Shown here: positions 44,325 to 53,042 of the stretch, piece by piece
Numbering within the stretch: position 1 is the first letter of the stretch
Layout of the letters: each line of letters opens with the position of its first letter
Program-made: the position numbers and the translations under genes
Assembly: GCF_001431405.1 (NCBI RefSeq)
Contig: NZ_LDJL01000008.1
Location: forward strand, 1-64,000
Direction: 5' to 3'
Source of the DNA: Pseudoxanthomonas dokdonensis
GTDB taxonomy: Bacteria > Pseudomonadota > Gammaproteobacteria > Xanthomonadales > Xanthomonadaceae
DNA length: 64,000 nucleotides
The notes under the pieces: generated by a model
The model's database searches: none
What the model was told of the DNA's origin: nothing
What the model saw: the letters and a program-made list of their open reading frames with translations, nothing else

Positions 44325-44448
44325 TTTGGCGTTTGCTTTCGCTTTCCTGGCCCATGAAAGCTGCGCGCGCAGATGTGGCGAGCGGTAGAGCGCAGGTGGT
44401 CAGTCCCTGTGCACGCCGATGCCGCTCATCTACAAGCGCATGGCCGCG

Positions 44449-46611
44449 TCAGGCCCGCTGCAGTCGCCAGCAGCGGTGGATGCGCGGGTTGCGTTCGAAA
44501 TCCATCGGGATGGTGCTGGCGCTGATGTCCTCGCAACGGGCGAAGGCGGATACCTGCTCGATATCCAGTTTGAAACGGCGGAAGTTGTTGCTGAAATACA
44601 GCACGCCGCCCGGCGCCAGCAGCGACACCGCTGCCCGCAGCAGGCGCACGTGCTCGCGCTGGACGTCGAAATCGTCGGCCCGGGCCGAGTTGGAAAACGT
44701 CGGCGGGTCGCAGAAGATCAGATCATATTCGCCGCCCTCGGCTTCCAGCCAGCGCAACGCATCGGCCTGGACCAGGCGATGGGCATCGCCACCAAAACCG
44801 TTGCGATAGAGATTGTCGCCACACCATTCCAGGTAAGTGGCCGACAGGTCCACGCTGGTGGTAGTTGCCGCGCCGCCGACCGCGGCCTGTACGCTGGCTA
44901 CGCCGGTATAGCAGAACATGTTGAGGAAGCGCTTGCCCCGCGCCTCGCTGGCGATCCGCCTGCGCAACGGCCGATGATCGAGGAACAGGCCGGTGTCGAG
45001 GTAATCGAACAGGTTGACCTTCAGCAGCGCGTTGTTTTCCTCGACCCAGAAAAACTCGCCACGCTGCTCCATGCGACCGTACTTGCTGCCGCCCTTGCCA
45101 CGCTCACGCGATTTGATTGCCACCTGCTCGGGCGGCAATGCGAATACCTCGCGTGCCGCCGCCAGCAGGTCGCCGAATCGACGCCGCACGTCATGCTCGG
45201 GAATCGATGCCGGGGCCGCGTATTCCTGCACATGCAGGAAGCGGCGACCGCTTCCCGCCTGGCCGCCGGCCTCCTGATACAGATCGATCGCGGCGGCATA
45301 CTCGGGCAGATCGGCATCGTAGACCCGGTAACAGCTGATGCCCTCGCGCCCGGTCCAGGACTTGAAGCGCTTCAGGTTCTTGCGCAGGCGATTGGCGACC
45401 ATCGTCGCGCCTTCGTTGAGCTCGCGCGGTGCATCGCTTTGCGCGCGTGGCGTACCGATCGGATCACAGACGATCAACGCGCATTCGATGGCGCCATTGA
45501 ACAGTTGGTATTTCTTGGCCGCGCGCAGCCCGGTGGCGTAGGCCAGTTCCTGGTTGCCGCACAGCAGGCTGGCACGCCATTGCGGCACGCTGCGCTGCAA
45601 GGATTGGCCGATGGTCCTGTACAACGCGGCATCGGCGGCCAGTCGCTCATCGTAAGGTGGATTGCAGACCACCAGGCCATGGGCCAGCGCCGGCGCCGCC
45701 AGTTGCGCGACGTCGGCCACGGAAAACTGGATGACCCCGGCCAGACCGGCCAGCACCGCGTTGTCCTGGGCACCGCGGATCGCCCGCGGGTCCAGATCGC
45801 TGCCAAAGAACACCGGCTTCAGTGCCGCCATGCCTGCCTGCTCGCGATGACTGGCATCGGCGAACATCCCGCGCCAGGCTTCGTCGTCGAAGCCCGGCCA
45901 GCGCGTCGGCAGCAGGTTGCCGTGACGTTGCAGGCCAGGGGCGACATCGGCGGCCATCAACGCGCCTTCAATCAACAGGGTGCCGCTGCCGCACATCGGA
46001 TCCAGCAGCCCACCACCGCCTTTGTAGGCACCGGGCCAACCACCGCGCATCAGCACCGCCGCGGCCAGGTTTTCCTTCAACGGGGCATCGTTCTGCACCT
46101 GCCGCCAGCCGCGCCGGTGCATCGAGCCACCGGACAGATCGATCGAGATCGTTGCCCGTCCACGCCGCAGCGACAGGTTGATGCGGACATCGGGATTGTC
46201 GACATCCACCGAAGGCCGCTCCCAGCCCTGCTGGCGCAGGTGGTCAACCACCGCGTCCTTGATCCGCTGCGCGGCATAGCGCGCGTGGGTGATGGCGGTG
46301 CCGGACACGTGCGCATCCACCGCCAGGGTCAGCCCCGGCCGCATGTGCGCGGTCCAGTCGATGGCCAGCACGCCGTGGTACAGCGCCGCCTCGTCCAGGC
46401 ACTCGAACTCGGCGATCGGCCACAGCACGCGGCTGGCCAGCCGTGACCACAGCACCGCCCGCTGCGCGTCCTGCAGTTCGCCCTGCACGTTGGCGCCGGC
46501 GGTGGTGGCGGTGGCTTTGCTGGCACCCAGCGCGACCAGTTCGTCGGCAAGCAGGTATTCCAGGCCTTTGGCGCAGGAAGCGAAGAATTTCAAGACAACC
46601 TCGGGATGCAA
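44449..46611 (-). CDS. rlmL: Bifunctional 23S rRNA methyltransferase RlmKL
   Basis: 720 residues (E. coli RlmKL 702). Domains: THUMP (about 45-155), N-terminal methyltransferase making m2G2445 with [16 protein letters not shown] and NPPYDERL, and C-terminal methyltransferase making m7G2069 with [13 protein letters not shown] and [11 protein letters not shown]. The similarity to the E. coli protein extends over nearly the whole length (LDLSGxxxHxRG, [14 protein letters not shown]). The first 11 residues may be a slight over-extension. Single gene. Confidence 0.97.
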   Translation of the reverse strand: MHPEVVLKFFASCAKGLEYLLADELVALGASKATATTAGANVQGELQDAQRAVLWSRLASRVLWPIAEFECLDEAALYHGVLAIDWTAHMRPGLTLAVDAHVSGTAITHARYAAQRIKDAVVDHLRQQGWERPSVDVDNPDVRINLSLRRGRATISIDLSGGSMHRRGWRQVQNDAPLKENLAAAVLMRGGWPGAYKGGGGLLDPMCGSGTLLIEGALMAADVAPGLQRHGNLLPTRWPGFDDEAWRGMFADASHREQAGMAALKPVFFGSDLDPRAIRGAQDNAVLAGLAGVIQFSVADVAQLAAPALAHGLVVCNPPYDERLAADAALYRTIGQSLQRSVPQWRASLLCGNQELAYATGLRAAKKYQLFNGAIECALIVCDPIGTPRAQSDAPRELNEGATMVANRLRKNLKRFKSWTGREGISCYRVYDADLPEYAAAIDLYQEAGGQAGSGRRFLHVQEYAAPASIPEHDVRRRFGDLLAAAREVFALPPEQVAIKSRERGKGGSKYGRMEQRGEFFWVEENNALLKVNLFDYLDTGLFLDHRPLRRRIASEARGKRFLNMFCYTGVASVQAAVGGAATTTSVDLSATYLEWCGDNLYRNGFGGDAHRLVQADALRWLEAEGGEYDLIFCDPPTFSNSARADDFDVQREHVRLLRAAVSLLAPGGVLYFSNNFRRFKLDIEQVSAFARCEDISASTIPMDFERNPRIHRCWRLQRA

Positions 46612-46696
46612 TCAATCACTACAGGGCTGATGGAATCGCCTCCATCAGCCGGGAACCGGTGCGCGCCCACCATCAAGGCCGGCGCCAGCGGGTGGG

Positions 46697-47224
46697 TTAC
46701 AAGCTCGACAACAACTGTTCGAATGCCTGTGCGCTCGTCTCTACATGGCGTGCCAGCCGGTGGCTGTCGTTGACCAGCAGCAAACGGGCCGAACGCTTGC
46801 CGGCCCAGGCAATCACCTCGGCCGCCGGAATCAGCTCGTCATGCCAGGCATGCACGATGCTGGTCGGCACTGCCGCTGCCTCCAGCGCCGGCAACGGTCC
46901 CATCGTGGTCGGCGGCACCATCAGGAACAGCGCGCGCGTCGGCACCTGCAACGACACCCGCGCGGCGATATAGGCGCCAAGGCTGGAACCGGCCAGCACC
47001 AGCGGCCCCGCCGCGGCGGCCCGGCGCGCCAGTTCCAGCAGCCGCTGCTGGCGCGCCGGCACGTCACCGAGCGGACCGATGTCGCGGTTGCCATCCAGAT
47101 CGGTGTAATCGGGCCGTTCGTGGCTCCAGCCCAGGCGCTGCGCGACCTCGGCCAGTGCGGTGACCTTGGTCGCGTCAGGGCCGCTTTCGAAACCGTGCGA
47201 GAGGATACAGTGGCCGCGCGCCAT
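46697..47224 (-). CDS. Small alpha/beta hydrolase
   Basis: 175 residues. Nucleophile elbow AGSSLGAY (Ser), Asp in HAWHDELIP, His in NDSHRL: a complete triad in a minimal alpha/beta fold like YqiA/RBBP9-type esterases. The start ATG overlaps the TGA of the upstream MOSC gene (TGATG); a GTG one codon earlier is possible. Substrate unknown. Confidence 0.82.
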   Translation of the reverse strand: MARGHCILSHGFESGPDATKVTALAEVAQRLGWSHERPDYTDLDGNRDIGPLGDVPARQQRLLELARRAAAAGPLVLAGSSLGAYIAARVSLQVPTRALFLMVPPTTMGPLPALEAAAVPTSIVHAWHDELIPAAEVIAWAGKRSARLLLVNDSHRLARHVETSAQAFEQLLSSL

Positions 47225-47715
47225 CACAGTGCTTCCACGCGGTCACCGATGGCAATGCGGCCGCCTTCGACGATGCGCGCGCAGAGGCCGCCCATGCCAC
47301 GCATGGCGTTGTAGCCGCCTGGGCCAAGCGCGGCTTCCATCCGTGAGCATGGATCGCAGGGCTCGGTGCCTTCCAGCACCACCTCGCCAATGCGGAAGCG
47401 GCGACCTTTCAGCGCAATCAGCGGCAGTCCCGAAACCACCAGGTTGCGGCGCAGCAGTTCCGGCATCAGGTTGGGAAAATCGGCCAGTGCCGAAATCACC
47501 GGCAGGTGTTCGGCCTGGATCAGGGTGACCCCGCGCTTGCCGCTGCCGCCGTGGTAGCGGTCGCCCTCGAGCCCGCCGCCGGTGACCGCGATCGCCTCGC
47601 CGACCGCGTCCATCGGTTGTTCACGCGACGGCCGCAGGCCAATCCAGCGCAGCTGTCCGCTACGTGGCAGGGTGGCCATCAGTTTGGCCAGCGGCGAGTC
47701 GGGATTGAGCGGCAT
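47224..47715 (-). CDS. MOSC-domain protein
   Basis: 163 residues from MPLNPD; the frame extends upstream but without a start of similar quality. MOSC core: GLEGDRYHGGSGKRGVTLIQ, then the conserved Cys in EGTEPCDPCSRME. MOSC domains handle sulfur bound to molybdenum cofactor or to a Cys persulfide, and YiiM-like members detoxify N-hydroxylated compounds. Coupled to the hydrolase downstream by stop-start overlap. Confidence 0.88.
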   Translation of the reverse strand: MPLNPDSPLAKLMATLPRSGQLRWIGLRPSREQPMDAVGEAIAVTGGGLEGDRYHGGSGKRGVTLIQAEHLPVISALADFPNLMPELLRRNLVVSGLPLIALKGRRFRIGEVVLEGTEPCDPCSRMEAALGPGGYNAMRGMGGLCARIVEGGRIAIGDRVEAL

Positions 47716-47815
47716 CAGCGGTTCCAGCAGTCGGCGGTGCGCGGCGGCGCAGGCCCACAGTTTACTTGAGCGCTGGCGCGCCCGCTGTGGCCCACCGGCT
47801 GCTAGCATGCGGCCC

Positions 47816-48409
47816 ATGCAGCCAGCCCCGCCTTTCATCCACGCCCATCCCTTGCCGTACCAGCATCTGCTGCAGGCACGCGCGCTGACCGACATCGATC
47901 TGGTGGTCATCCACTGCACCGAGCTGCCGGATCTGGCGATGGCGCGCGAATACGGCGAACGCGTGCTGTATGCGTCCGGCACCGGCAACAGTGGCCACTT
48001 CTACATCGACCGCGATGGTCGCATCGAACAATACGTCGCGCTGGAACGCTGCGCCCATCACGTCAGCGGCTACAACCCGCGTTCGGTTGGCATCGAACTG
48101 GTCAACCGCGGCCGCTACCCGCACTGGCTGGCGGCCGCCCACCAGCAGATGGACGAGCCCTATCCGCAAGCCCAGATCGACGCGCTGCTGGCATTGCTGG
48201 CCCATCTGCGCGGCCAGTTGCCGGCTCTGGCCTGGATCGCTGGCCATGAAGACCTGGACCAGCGCAGCGAACCGGCCAGCGACGACCCGACGCAGCGGGT
48301 GCTACGCAAGCGCGACCCGGGGCCGTTGTTCCCGTGGCCCACGCTGATCGCCGCCACGCCGCTGCAGCGATTGCCGCTGGATCAGCCCGACGACGCCGCC
48401 CCGCTATAA
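47816..48409 (+). CDS. AmpD-like N-acetylmuramoyl-L-alanine amidase
   Basis: Amidase_2 family, 197 residues from MQPAPP (a start three codons earlier is possible). Zinc ligands: His in LVVIHCTEL and His and Asp in AGHEDLDQRS; the catalytic segment is SVGIELVNRG. It cleaves the muramyl-peptide bond of peptidoglycan or of recycled anhydro-muropeptides. No signal peptide is evident, which suits cytoplasmic recycling. Confidence 0.88.
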   Translation: MQPAPPFIHAHPLPYQHLLQARALTDIDLVVIHCTELPDLAMAREYGERVLYASGTGNSGHFYIDRDGRIEQYVALERCAHHVSGYNPRSVGIELVNRGRYPHWLAAAHQQMDEPYPQAQIDALLALLAHLRGQLPALAWIAGHEDLDQRSEPASDDPTQRVLRKRDPGPLFPWPTLIAATPLQRLPLDQPDDAAPL

Positions 48410-48410
48410 T
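48405..48410 (+). promoter_or_regulatory. Candidate -10 element for the tesB operon
   Basis: A perfect TATAAT within the last codons of the amidase gene, 29 bases ahead of the next start. No convincing -35 element is present at 16-18 bases, so the evidence is one hexamer only. Confidence 0.35.
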
Positions 48411-48439
48411 CAGCGCTGGTTTTCGTCGTCGAGCCGCTT

Positions 48440-49351
48440 GTGCCCCAACATCCCGAACCCGTCGTAAGCGAACTGATTGATCTGTTGTCGCTGGAGCGGC
48501 TGGAAGACAACCTGTTCCGCGGCCAGAGCCGCGACATCGGCACCAAGTACGTGTTTGGCGGCCAGGTGCTGGGCCAGGCCCTGTCGGCGGCGCAGGCGAC
48601 GGTGTCGGCCAGCGAACGCAAGGCACATTCGCTGCATGCCTATTTCCTCCGCGCCGGCGACATCGATGCGCCGATTGTCTACGACGTCGACTGTACCCGC
48701 GACGGCGGCAGCTTCTCGGTGCGCCGGGTCACCGCCATCCAGCATGGCCGGGTGATTTTTTTCTGCGCGGCCTCGTTCCAGGCCGCCGAAGACGGCGCCG
48801 AGCATCAGGTCCACATGCCCGAGGTTCCGGCGCCGGAAGACCTCGATGGCAATCCGTCGCTGCCGGCTGAACGGCTGGCGGCGTTGCCGATCAAGGTCCA
48901 GCGCTGGTTGTCGCGACGCGGGCCGTTCGAATTCCGCCATGTGCATCCGCGTGATGAACTGTCGCCGCCCAAGCGGCCGCCGTACCAGCAGGTGTGGTTC
49001 CGGCTCAGTGAAAAAGTCGGCGACTCGCCCGAACTGCATCGCGCCCTGCTGGCCTACGCATCGGATTTCCAGCTGCTGGGCACGGCCACGTTCCCGCATG
49101 GCATCAGCTACTACCAGCCAAACGTGCAGATGGCCTCGCTGGATCATGCGCTGTGGTTCCATCGTCCGTTCCGTGCCGACGAGTGGCTGCTGTATTCAAT
49201 CGACAGCCCCAGCGCGCAGGACTCGCGTGGGCTGGCCCGCGGACAGATTTTCGACCGCCAGGGCCGGCTGGTCGCCAGTACCGCCCAGGAAGGCCTGATC
49301 CGGGTGGTGCCCGACGCCAGCGCCGCCGCCCACGTACCGGCCAGGAGCTGA
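48440..49351 (+). CDS. tesB: Acyl-CoA thioesterase II
   Basis: 303 residues starting with GTG. Double hot-dog fold of the TesB type: FRGQSRDIGTKYVFGGQVLGQAL in part near residue 30, and the C-terminal MASLDHALWFHRPFRADEWLLY in part with the catalytic Asp (SLDHA), together with Thr/Gln of the second hot-dog (SARGLARGQIFD-type segment). It hydrolyses medium to long acyl-CoAs. The next gene begins one base after its stop. Confidence 0.94.
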   Translation: MPQHPEPVVSELIDLLSLERLEDNLFRGQSRDIGTKYVFGGQVLGQALSAAQATVSASERKAHSLHAYFLRAGDIDAPIVYDVDCTRDGGSFSVRRVTAIQHGRVIFFCAASFQAAEDGAEHQVHMPEVPAPEDLDGNPSLPAERLAALPIKVQRWLSRRGPFEFRHVHPRDELSPPKRPPYQQVWFRLSEKVGDSPELHRALLAYASDFQLLGTATFPHGISYYQPNVQMASLDHALWFHRPFRADEWLLYSIDSPSAQDSRGLARGQIFDRQGRLVASTAQEGLIRVVPDASAAAHVPARS

Positions 49352-49352
49352 C

Positions 49353-49844
49353 ATGCGGCAGATATTCACCAGCCAGCGCATCGAGACCGTCGAAGGGGTG
49401 GCGCGGCTGCTGACCGACGCCGGCATCGAAGTGCACATCAGCAACGGCCGCTCCTACCAGAGCAAGCGCAACAGCCAGTTCAGCTTCACCGACCCGGTCC
49501 CGGCCGGCCTGCAGCCGGGGCTGTGGGTGCGCCACGCCGAGGACCAGCCGCGGGCCCGCGAGATCCTGCGCGAAGCCGGGCTGCTGGAAAGCACCCGTCC
49601 CGGCGCCGGTGCCAGCCTGACCTTCCGGCCGCCGCAGGATGAGGCGCCGACGCGGCGCAACTGGGCCTGGTGGATCCGCGGCCTGCTGCTGATCATCATC
49701 GCCGCGGCCGCGTACATGACCTTCACCCGCCATCGCGGCGTGCCGAGCAGTCCGGCCGAGTCACCGGCAAGCCAACCGGCACCGGCCGAACCCGCGAGCG
49801 AAGATGAGTCGGTCCGGGTCCAGGTCAAGCCCGCTTCCGGTTGA
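49353..49844 (+). CDS. DUF2007-type protein with one membrane helix
   Basis: 163 residues. An N-terminal DUF2007-like segment (about 1-75; pattern IETVEGVARLLTDAGIEVHI) suggests a signal-transducing or ligand-sensing ferredoxin-like fold, followed by a Pro/Arg-rich linker, a single membrane helix (about 108-126) and a Pro/Ala/Ser-rich tail. The helix lies before the extracytoplasmic tail. One base separates it from tesB, so both are on one message. Function unknown. Confidence 0.75.
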   Translation: MRQIFTSQRIETVEGVARLLTDAGIEVHISNGRSYQSKRNSQFSFTDPVPAGLQPGLWVRHAEDQPRAREILREAGLLESTRPGAGASLTFRPPQDEAPTRRNWAWWIRGLLLIIIAAAAYMTFTRHRGVPSSPAESPASQPAPAEPASEDESVRVQVKPASG

Positions 49845-49926
49845 TCCCGGCGGACACCGGCGCAAGCCGCCGGTCACATCCTGCTGCAGCGCGCGTCTTG
49901 ATTGCGAGCCATTGGAGAAGACCGCG

Positions 49927-51132
49927 ATGATTGCCACCCAGCTGGAACCCATGCTGCATGAAACACTGCCCGCTGCCCGCGCGGGTGATGAAGACGCCTA
50001 CGGGCGCATTGTCGCGGCCTGCCAGAACACGGTCACCGCCATCGCCCTGGCAATCACCCGCGACGTGGCCAGCAGCGAGGACATCGCCCAGGAGGCGTTC
50101 CTCAAGGCCTGGCAACAATTGGACAAGCTGCACCACAACAGCAGCTTTCTGCCTTGGCTGCGCCAGATCACCCGCAACCTGGCCCGCGACTGGCTGCGTG
50201 CCAATCGCCGCCGTCCGTTGATCGGCGAAGCTGCTGAACTGGCGATCCGCCTCAGCGCCGATCCATCACCCTCACCGGCCGAGTCGATGGCCAGGACTGA
50301 ACAAGAACAGGTCGCCAACGAGCTCATCTCGGCGCTGCCGGCCGAAAGCCGCGAAACCTTGTTGCTGTATTACCGCGAAGACCAGAGTTCAAAGCAAGTA
50401 GCCGAGCTGCTGGGGCTCAGTGACGCCGCTGTGCGCAAACGGTTGTCGCGTGCGCGTGCGCTGGTACGCAGTGAAATGCTCAGCCGCTTCGGCGAGTTTG
50501 CCTGCAGCAGTGCACCAGGCAGTGCCTTCACCCTGACGGTGGTCGGGGCGTTGGTGATGGCCACCCCGGCGACCAGCGCCGCGGCGGTGATCGGCTCCGG
50601 CCTGCTTGGAGGCGGGGTCGGAAAACTGGGGTCCGGCAGCCTGCTCGGCGGCGCGATTTCCAGCAGCGCGACGGGTGGCTCGGCTGGGGTGTTGCTGGCT
50701 GGCCTTATCGAGCAGATGCCTTTGTGGCAAAGCATTGGGCTGGGTATTGGTGCAGGTCTGCTGAGTTATCTGCTGAGCTGGTGGTATCTGTCCAGTTTCT
50801 GCGAAACCGCTGATGAATATGCACAGATACGGCGTTTCCTGTGGCGCAATTCAGTCACCGGCATGCTGTGGTTGCTCACCCTGCTGCTGGTCATCTCCGT
50901 CAGTGTCCGCTGGTGGCCGATCGTGCTGGTGTTTGCTGCCGGTCTGACCGTCGTCAACTACCAATACGTGGTGATATTGCCGCGCATCATGCGGCCTTTG
51001 CTGGCCAAACCCGGCAACGCCAGACGCCGGCGCAGCTACTCCTATCTGGCAGGGCCAACATCGATTGTACTGAGCAGCGTGCTGGCGGTTACCGCGCTGA
51101 TCAGTGTGCTGTGGAACAAAGGCTTGCTGTAG
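49927..51132 (+). CDS. ECF-type sigma factor with C-terminal membrane domain
   Basis: 401 residues from MIATQL. Sigma region 2 (about 15-90; EDIAQEAFLKAWQQL) and region 4 (about 130-185; KQVAELLGLSDAAVRKRLSRAR in part). The remainder, about 210 residues, has a Gly/Ser/Ala-rich segment and five hydrophobic helices; there is no separate anti-sigma gene beside it. The likely design is a sigma factor held at the membrane by its own domain, released or activated by a signal there. A start further upstream would enter the previous gene. Confidence 0.88.
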   Translation: MIATQLEPMLHETLPAARAGDEDAYGRIVAACQNTVTAIALAITRDVASSEDIAQEAFLKAWQQLDKLHHNSSFLPWLRQITRNLARDWLRANRRRPLIGEAAELAIRLSADPSPSPAESMARTEQEQVANELISALPAESRETLLLYYREDQSSKQVAELLGLSDAAVRKRLSRARALVRSEMLSRFGEFACSSAPGSAFTLTVVGALVMATPATSAAAVIGSGLLGGGVGKLGSGSLLGGAISSSATGGSAGVLLAGLIEQMPLWQSIGLGIGAGLLSYLLSWWYLSSFCETADEYAQIRRFLWRNSVTGMLWLLTLLLVISVSVRWWPIVLVFAAGLTVVNYQYVVILPRIMRPLLAKPGNARRRRSYSYLAGPTSIVLSSVLAVTALISVLWNKGLL

Positions 51133-51221
51133 ACCACAACGGATCTTGATCGACTTACGGTTCCGGCGCAGGCAATAACTGTGCCAGCCAGGAACAGGAC
51201 AGCGTGCATGAGCCCATGAAA

Positions 51222-51247
51222 GACCCCGCGCCTTGCGGCGCGGGGTC
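51222..51247 (-). terminator. Hairpin terminator after the EF-hand gene
   Basis: Perfect 11-bp GC-rich stem GACCCCGCGCC / GGCGCGGGGTC with a 4-base loop. On the leftward strand it is followed by TTTCAT, a short T-run, and lies about 40 bases past the EF-hand stop. Confidence 0.65.
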
Positions 51248-51285
51248 AGGTCTAGCCATGGTTGTCTTGGAAACAGCCGGGGCAA

Positions 51286-52002
51286 TCAACGCCGCGGATG
51301 TGCGCTCTGCAATTCGTCCTTGCCCAGATAACCGTCCTTGTTGCTGTCCATCTGATCAAACTTCTGGGACAGGCGCGGGTTCTGCTTGACTTCATCGCGG
51401 CTCAGCTTGCCGTCCTTGTTGCTGTCGGCACCTTCGAAACGCTGCTGCATGCGTGCCTGCATCTGCTCACGCCTCTGGCCATCGCGCCTGGCATCGGCGG
51501 CGGCGACTTCGGCACGGGTCAGCTTGCCGTCCTTGTCGCTATCGGCATCGGTGAACCATTGGTCGCGGCGCTTCTTTTCGGCCAGTTCGCGATCACTGCG
51601 ATCAACGAAACCGTCGCCGTTGGCGTCCATGCTGTCGAAGCGTGCGGCCATGCGCGGATCGGCTTTGGCCTCGTCACGGCTCAGCTTGCCGTCATGATTG
51701 ACGTCCAGCCTGGCCATCGCCGCGTGCGGGCCACCGTGGCCGCCACGCGTGCCTTTGCGCTGCCGGTGCTGCGGCCGCTCGTCGGCGCTCAGCCTGCCAT
51801 CATGGTTCTTGTCCAGGCTGTCGAACTGTTGCGCCAGCCACGGCGATTTGGCCGCTTCGGCCTTGTCGATCGCACCATCGTTGTTGGCGTCCAGCCGCGG
51901 CCGGGCACCCGCGCCATCGGTGGCGGCCGGTGCGGCCGCCCAGGCGGCGCTGGCGCTCAATGCGGTCAGTACGGCGATCATCATCATGCTCTTGCGGGTC
52001 AT
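51286..52002 (-). CDS. Secreted calcium-binding protein with seven EF-hand loops
   Basis: 238 residues with a Sec signal (about 1-22, cleavage after WAA). Seven 12-residue EF-hand loops of DxNxDG type follow: DANNDGAIDKAE, DKNHDGRLSADE, DVNHDGKLSRDE, DANGDGFVDRSD, DSDKDGKLTRAE, DSNKDGKLSRDE and DSNKDGYLGKDE. Six end in the bidentate Glu; the fourth has Asp. Two of the loops are near-identical, pointing to internal duplication. It is probably a periplasmic or surface calcium buffer or sensor. No partner is visible next door. Confidence 0.9.
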   Translation of the reverse strand: MTRKSMMMIAVLTALSASAAWAAAPAATDGAGARPRLDANNDGAIDKAEAAKSPWLAQQFDSLDKNHDGRLSADERPQHRQRKGTRGGHGGPHAAMARLDVNHDGKLSRDEAKADPRMAARFDSMDANGDGFVDRSDRELAEKKRRDQWFTDADSDKDGKLTRAEVAAADARRDGQRREQMQARMQQRFEGADSNKDGKLSRDEVKQNPRLSQKFDQMDSNKDGYLGKDELQSAHPRR

Positions 52003-52015
52003 TGCATTCTCCGGG

Positions 52016-52041
52016 TGGCAGACGCGATTGCGTCATTGCCA
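52016..52041. promoter_or_regulatory. Inverted repeat upstream of the EF-hand gene
   Basis: TGGCA GACGC GATT GCGTC AT TGCCA: two nested arm pairs around a 4-base loop, just 14 bases from the EF-hand start, so it is either a leader hairpin or an operator. Confidence 0.45.
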
Positions 52042-52250
52042 CTGGAAACGCCCGGCGCCTGACAAGGTTGACCGGCGTCGCGCAACATTCAGTTTATGGA
52101 CAGTCGCAGCTGCCGCGAACGTCGCGTCGCAGTATGCTGCCGTCATGTGCACGCGCCCCGCCCCCGCCGCGTCCTGCCTGTCCCGGCCATTGACCGCGCC
52201 GGCATCGGCGCCTGCGCTGACGAATCCGCGTCACCGGCAGGGAGTTCGCG

Positions 52251-53003
52251 ATGGGCGCTGATCCGCAGCAGCCGGCCGAGGACCTGCGCCTGTTCCATAC
52301 CGGCGAACATGCGTGCGGTTACTGGCCTGACCGGCAGGCCCGTGACCTGGTGCTGGACCCGCGTGATCCGCGCCTGGCCGCGTTCTATCCGCAAGCGCTG
52401 GCATGGGGTTTCCGCCGCTCGGGCGACATCGTCTACCGACCTTACTGCGGCGCCTGCCGGGCCTGTATCGCCGTGCGCATAGCAGTCGCCGAGTTCAGCC
52501 CCGACCGCAGCCAGCGCCGCTGCGCGGCCAGCAACCAGCGGGTCGAAAGCCGGGTGGTGATGGCCAGCCGCACCCCGGAACACCTGGCGCTTTACCAGCG
52601 CTACCTGAGCATGCGCCACCCGCAGGGCGGGATGGACGATCATGGCGCCAGCGAGTTCGATCAGTTCCTCGTGGGGTCGTGGTCGCAGAGCCGTTTCCTC
52701 GAGCTGCGCGAGGATGGCCGGCTGCTGGCGGTGGCGGTGACCGACGTGCTGCCGGATGCGTTGTCGGCGGTGTACACCTTCTTCGATCCCGACCTGCGTC
52801 AACGCGGGCTCGGCACCCTGGCGGTGCTGCGGCAGGTGCAGTGGGCACGCCGGGAGTCGCTGGCCCACCTGTATCTGGGTTACTGGATCCGCGGCCACCG
52901 GAAGATGGATTACAAGCGTCGTTTCCGCCCATTGCAGGCGTTTGATGGCCGTGGCTGGCGAGCGTTTGCCGAAAGCGAAGATGACGGCGGCAGCGAGCGT
53001 TGA
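52251..53003 (+). CDS. bpt: Aspartate/glutamate leucyltransferase
   Basis: 250 residues. This enzyme adds Leu from leucyl-tRNA to proteins with N-terminal Asp or Glu, marking them for ClpAP (bacterial N-end rule). Diagnostic: [21 protein letters not shown] in part, the Cys pair in [16 protein letters not shown], and [10 protein letters not shown] near the end. GGGAG precedes the ATG by 8 bases. The 248 bases before it hold the inverted repeat of the EF-hand gene and otherwise nothing recognisable. Confidence 0.96.
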   Translation: MGADPQQPAEDLRLFHTGEHACGYWPDRQARDLVLDPRDPRLAAFYPQALAWGFRRSGDIVYRPYCGACRACIAVRIAVAEFSPDRSQRRCAASNQRVESRVVMASRTPEHLALYQRYLSMRHPQGGMDDHGASEFDQFLVGSWSQSRFLELREDGRLLAVAVTDVLPDALSAVYTFFDPDLRQRGLGTLAVLRQVQWARRESLAHLYLGYWIRGHRKMDYKRRFRPLQAFDGRGWRAFAESEDDGGSER

Positions 53004-53042
53004 CTGTCGTTCCGCGGTCACCCGTGCGTGCCAGAATAGGGC

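Larger units (their letters stand above)
43878..44448. other. Repeat-filled intergenic region
   Basis: 571 bases without a credible gene. In order: a degenerate REP-like copy (43970-44035), an inverted pair of REP-like palindromes (44045-44128), a T-rich tract (44134-44151), a 12-bp tandem array (44167-44324), then decayed relatives of the array. Open frames here are products of a repeat unit divisible by three. Confidence 0.85.

Noticed and set aside
44047..44357. Open frames translating to ASAQ, CSSK, LKQV or LLEH repeats
   Set aside because: They are the 12-bp array read in frames that lack stops. There is no ribosome-binding site, and the tail reads VIPANAGIQ, the usual artefact of REP-like palindromes.
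44419..46446. 675-codon rightward frame opposite rlmKL
   Set aside because: It is antisense to a gene with complete RlmKL motifs; high GC makes such long shadows common. No domain is visible in it.
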